Part shown: positions 49,766-51,840 of the stretch, piece by piece
Layout: the number at the start of each line of letters is the position of its first letter
Numbering within the stretch: the first letter of the stretch is position 1
Made by a program: the position numbers and the translations under genes
Assembly (NCBI GenBank): GCA_963579025.1
Contig: CAUZFZ010000058.1
Coordinates: 1 to 51,840, forward strand
DNA length: 51,840 nt
Direction: 5' to 3'
Source of the DNA: CAUZFZ01 sp963579025
GTDB lineage: Bacteria > Planctomycetota > Planctomycetia > Planctomycetales > Planctomycetaceae
The notes under the pieces: model-generated
What the model saw: only the letters and a program-made list of their open reading frames with translations
Database searches by the model: none
What the model was told of the DNA's origin: nothing

Positions 49766-51825
49766 TGCGAGTTGACTGGTTTCTGCCTGTTCTGCGAGCA
49801 CCGAAACCAAATCGTCCGGAACGTCCAATTGGCGTTCTCGCGAGAATGGCTCGGCGAGTGCTTCCGGGGACACTGTTCTCCGATCGGAGTACGAAACGCC
49901 GTGGACTGCTGAGGCGTTTTCTACGCTGGCTTGGTCCCGTGTGGCTGGCCGCACCCTGCCGACGGGCCGTGCAGACGATCTGCTTCATTGCGTTTCTGTG
50001 GCTGTTCTTCGCGGTCTGCTGGCCGTACAGCGCAACTCCGGCGCAAAGCTGGAGCGGCTGGGTTCCCGCAGAATTCGAGTTCGAGACTCGTTCCGTGCTG
50101 CTGGTCGCCGAATCGACGATGGACCTGCCGCTTTCCAGTGGACAGCGTGTGTTCGTACGTGACGACTCCGTCGGGCTTGATGGCAACGCACTCATCGTCC
50201 CGTTTCGGCTCGATGAGATTTCACCGAGCGAAATCGGATTGACGGGCGAGCCGGACCTGTTGCCGGACGTCTTCGAGGAACTGTCGCTGAGTCCCGGGCC
50301 CTGGTCGATTCACGATGCCGATCCATCGGCGTGGCCGTCGCATTATGCGGACAACCTGGCCGCCAAAGAGCGAGTGGCTGCCGAGTTGTTTCTGGTGATC
50401 GACCCGCTGGTCAGCCTTTCGACCGGAATCGCGTCACGATCGTGGGTCTGGTCGCTGAGCTGCGCGGGGATCATTCTGGCTGTGTGTGTCTACATCCCAC
50501 GTGGATTCTGTGGCTACCTGTGTCCGCTGGGCACACTGATCGATCTGTTCGACTGGTCTATTGGAAAACGCGTCACCCGATTCCGCGCTCCCGCTGATGG
50601 CTGGTGGGTACACATCAAGTACTACCTGTTGCTGGGCATTCTGATCGCCGCATTTTGTGGTGTGCTGCTTAGTGGAATCTTCTCAGCGATTCCCGTCATC
50701 ACGCGTGGGCTGCTGTTCACTCTGGCTCCCCTGCAGACTGGCGCCGCAACGGGCTGGCATCAGGTGCCGTCGATGGGCGTCGGACACATCGTGTCGCTCG
50801 TGCTGTTTCTGGGAGTTCTCGGTCTGGGATTCCTGCGGGAGAGATTCTGGTGCAAATACGTGTGCCCCAGCGGGGCCGTTTTTTCGCTCGGCAATCTGTT
50901 TCGCACCAGCGAGCGGAAGGTCGAGTCGACGTGCATCAGTTGTAATAAGTGCGTTGAGATCTGCCCGTTCGATGCCATCAAGCCCGATTTCACCACGCGC
51001 ACAACCGATTGCACTTTGTGTCAGTCCTGTGGTGGTGTCTGCCCGACGCACGCCATCAAGTTTGTTGGTCGCTGGGAACTGCAGAACCTGAAAGCAGAAG
51101 ACGATCCGCCGACCAACGAAACGGCACTCGGTCGCCGCGGCTTTCTGGCGGCATCTGTCGGAACAGCATCAGGAGTCCTTGGCGGTCTGCTGGCTGGCGG
51201 AGGCACACGTTCGTTTGGTGCCAATCTGAGCGACGGCGGTCCGCGTCCGGTCCGTCCACCGGGAAGTGTGCCGGAACCCGAGTTCCTGCAGATGTGCATC
51301 CGCTGCGGTGAATGCTTTCAGGCCTGCCCCAGCGACGTGCTGCAACCGCTTGGATTCGAGCAGGGGCTCGAAGGTCTGTGGACGCCGCAGGTCATTGCCG
51401 ACTGGGCTGGCTGCGCTTCGAGCTGTAACGCCTGCGGACAGGTCTGTCCGACCGGAGCGATTCGCGCTCTTCCGCTTGATGAAAAACGTTATGCGCGCAT
51501 GGGTCTGGCGATTGTCAACGAATCGACCTGCCTTCCATTCCACGGCGAGGCGTGCCAGTTGTGTGTCGATGAGTGTACGGCCGCAGGTTACGACGCTCTG
51601 GAGTTCATTCAGGTCGGCACGGAAGTCGACGAACTCGGCCTGCCGATTGAAGGCACAGGTACACTCGCGCCGGTGCTGATCCCGGACAAGTGCGTCGGTT
51701 GCGGTCTGTGTCAGGGGTGTGATCGCTCTGAGGCGACAGAACGTGGGAGTTTTGAGTTGGTTTTCTTCGGCTTTTGCCGTGAGTTGAAGTGGTCTTGGAG
51801 AAAGCGGCGTCCTTTGCGATCCTGA
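49765..51825 (+). CDS. NapH/NosR-like polyferredoxin membrane protein, C-terminus disrupted
   Basis: The 686 residues contain an N-terminal membrane helix (TICFIAFLWLFFAVCW), a soluble loop, and further helices (WSLSCAGIILAVCVYI, YYLLLGILIAAFCGVLL, IVSLVLFLGVLGLGFL). Two CxxxCP motifs border the membrane part (GYLCPLG and KYVCPSGA). Ferredoxin-type 4Fe-4S clusters follow: CISCNKCVEICPFD, CTLCQSCGGVCPTH, CIRCGECFQACPSD, CNACGQVCPTG and CQLCVDECTAAG. An internal Tat-like motif GRRGFLAASVG near residue 453 suggests fusion of NapH-like and NapG-like proteins. The last cluster starts CVGCGLCQGC and then runs into 35 unrelated residues ending RKRRPLRS, so its end is probably replaced or truncated. 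It overlaps the FMN protein gene by one base. Confidence 0.88.
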   Translation: MRVDWFLPVLRAPKPNRPERPIGVLARMARRVLPGTLFSDRSTKRRGLLRRFLRWLGPVWLAAPCRRAVQTICFIAFLWLFFAVCWPYSATPAQSWSGWVPAEFEFETRSVLLVAESTMDLPLSSGQRVFVRDDSVGLDGNALIVPFRLDEISPSEIGLTGEPDLLPDVFEELSLSPGPWSIHDADPSAWPSHYADNLAAKERVAAELFLVIDPLVSLSTGIASRSWVWSLSCAGIILAVCVYIPRGFCGYLCPLGTLIDLFDWSIGKRVTRFRAPADGWWVHIKYYLLLGILIAAFCGVLLSGIFSAIPVITRGLLFTLAPLQTGAATGWHQVPSMGVGHIVSLVLFLGVLGLGFLRERFWCKYVCPSGAVFSLGNLFRTSERKVESTCISCNKCVEICPFDAIKPDFTTRTTDCTLCQSCGGVCPTHAIKFVGRWELQNLKAEDDPPTNETALGRRGFLAASVGTASGVLGGLLAGGGTRSFGANLSDGGPRPVRPPGSVPEPEFLQMCIRCGECFQACPSDVLQPLGFEQGLEGLWTPQVIADWAGCASSCNACGQVCPTGAIRALPLDEKRYARMGLAIVNESTCLPFHGEACQLCVDECTAAGYDALEFIQVGTEVDELGLPIEGTGTLAPVLIPDKCVGCGLCQGCDRSEATERGSFELVFFGFCRELKWSWRKRRPLRS

Positions 51826-51840
51826 TTTCTGAACGGGAAG

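Overview
The window looks like chromosomal DNA from a member of the Planctomycetota, assigned by gene content and not by any search. Pointers are: a giant secreted protein with an N-terminal 'LEVRTLL' sequence that resembles the LEPR-XLL motif of planctomycete giant extracellular proteins; a membrane Ser/Thr kinase with a sensor-like C-terminus; several PQQ-type beta-propeller proteins; a sulfatase; a Rho factor with a long low-complexity N-terminus; zinc-ribbon/TPR membrane proteins; and many GTG starts. I see no tRNA, rRNA or CRISPR array.

Layout. 1-7025: a plus-strand polysaccharide-type cluster (5'-truncated glycosyltransferase, Gfo/Idh/MocA oxidoreductase, NAD-dependent epimerase, two GT-B glycosyltransferases, a membrane GT2), several joined by 4-13 bp overlaps. 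7050-9117: minus-strand CoA-binding and HIT proteins in an ATGA-coupled pair, then a disordered protein carrying repeated SPLDxIRxG motifs. 9437-15625: pdxA, a 729-aa exported protein of unknown function, and a zinc-ribbon membrane protein. 15643-20205: a Ser/Thr kinase whose sensor-like C-terminal part is now in another frame, divergent from an FHA-GAF histidine kinase. 20206-26590: an accessory island with palindromes, a small coiled-coil gene, a candidate immunity gene, a 1508-residue polymorphic-toxin-like protein and an ISL3-type transposase remnant. 26567-32496: a 1379-residue multidomain PQQ protein divergent from a 441-residue PQQ protein, then a small membrane protein. 32625-36009: SGNH hydrolase, pentapeptide-repeat protein, ABM-fold protein. 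36103-43961: rho with a roughly 750-nt leader, a TPR protein, an ArsC/Spx-family protein and ftsH. 44450-51825: subtilase, sulfatase, and an FMN-binding protein coupled to a polyferredoxin membrane protein.

The most interesting locus is 20717-26227. A single long gene encodes an N-terminal planctomycete secretion-type motif, then about 1240 residues made almost entirely of 11-residue (hendecad) repeats organised as two diverged copies of a ~625-residue unit, then a hydrophobic GLVPGxGxxAD pre-toxin-like segment, a Lys/Ala-rich linker and a short basic C-terminus. It is followed 16 bp later by a small gene in the position expected for an immunity protein. Its AT-rich upstream region holds a good -35/-10 pair whose -10 overlaps a perfect 16-bp palindrome. 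I infer a contact-dependent or released toxin on a long right-handed coiled-coil stalk; this is a hypothesis from architecture only.

Both window ends carry genes that look joined to unrelated sequence (the first glycosyltransferase lacks its N-terminal domain; the last ferredoxin gene loses its final cluster), which may mean the ends fall in dispersed repeats.
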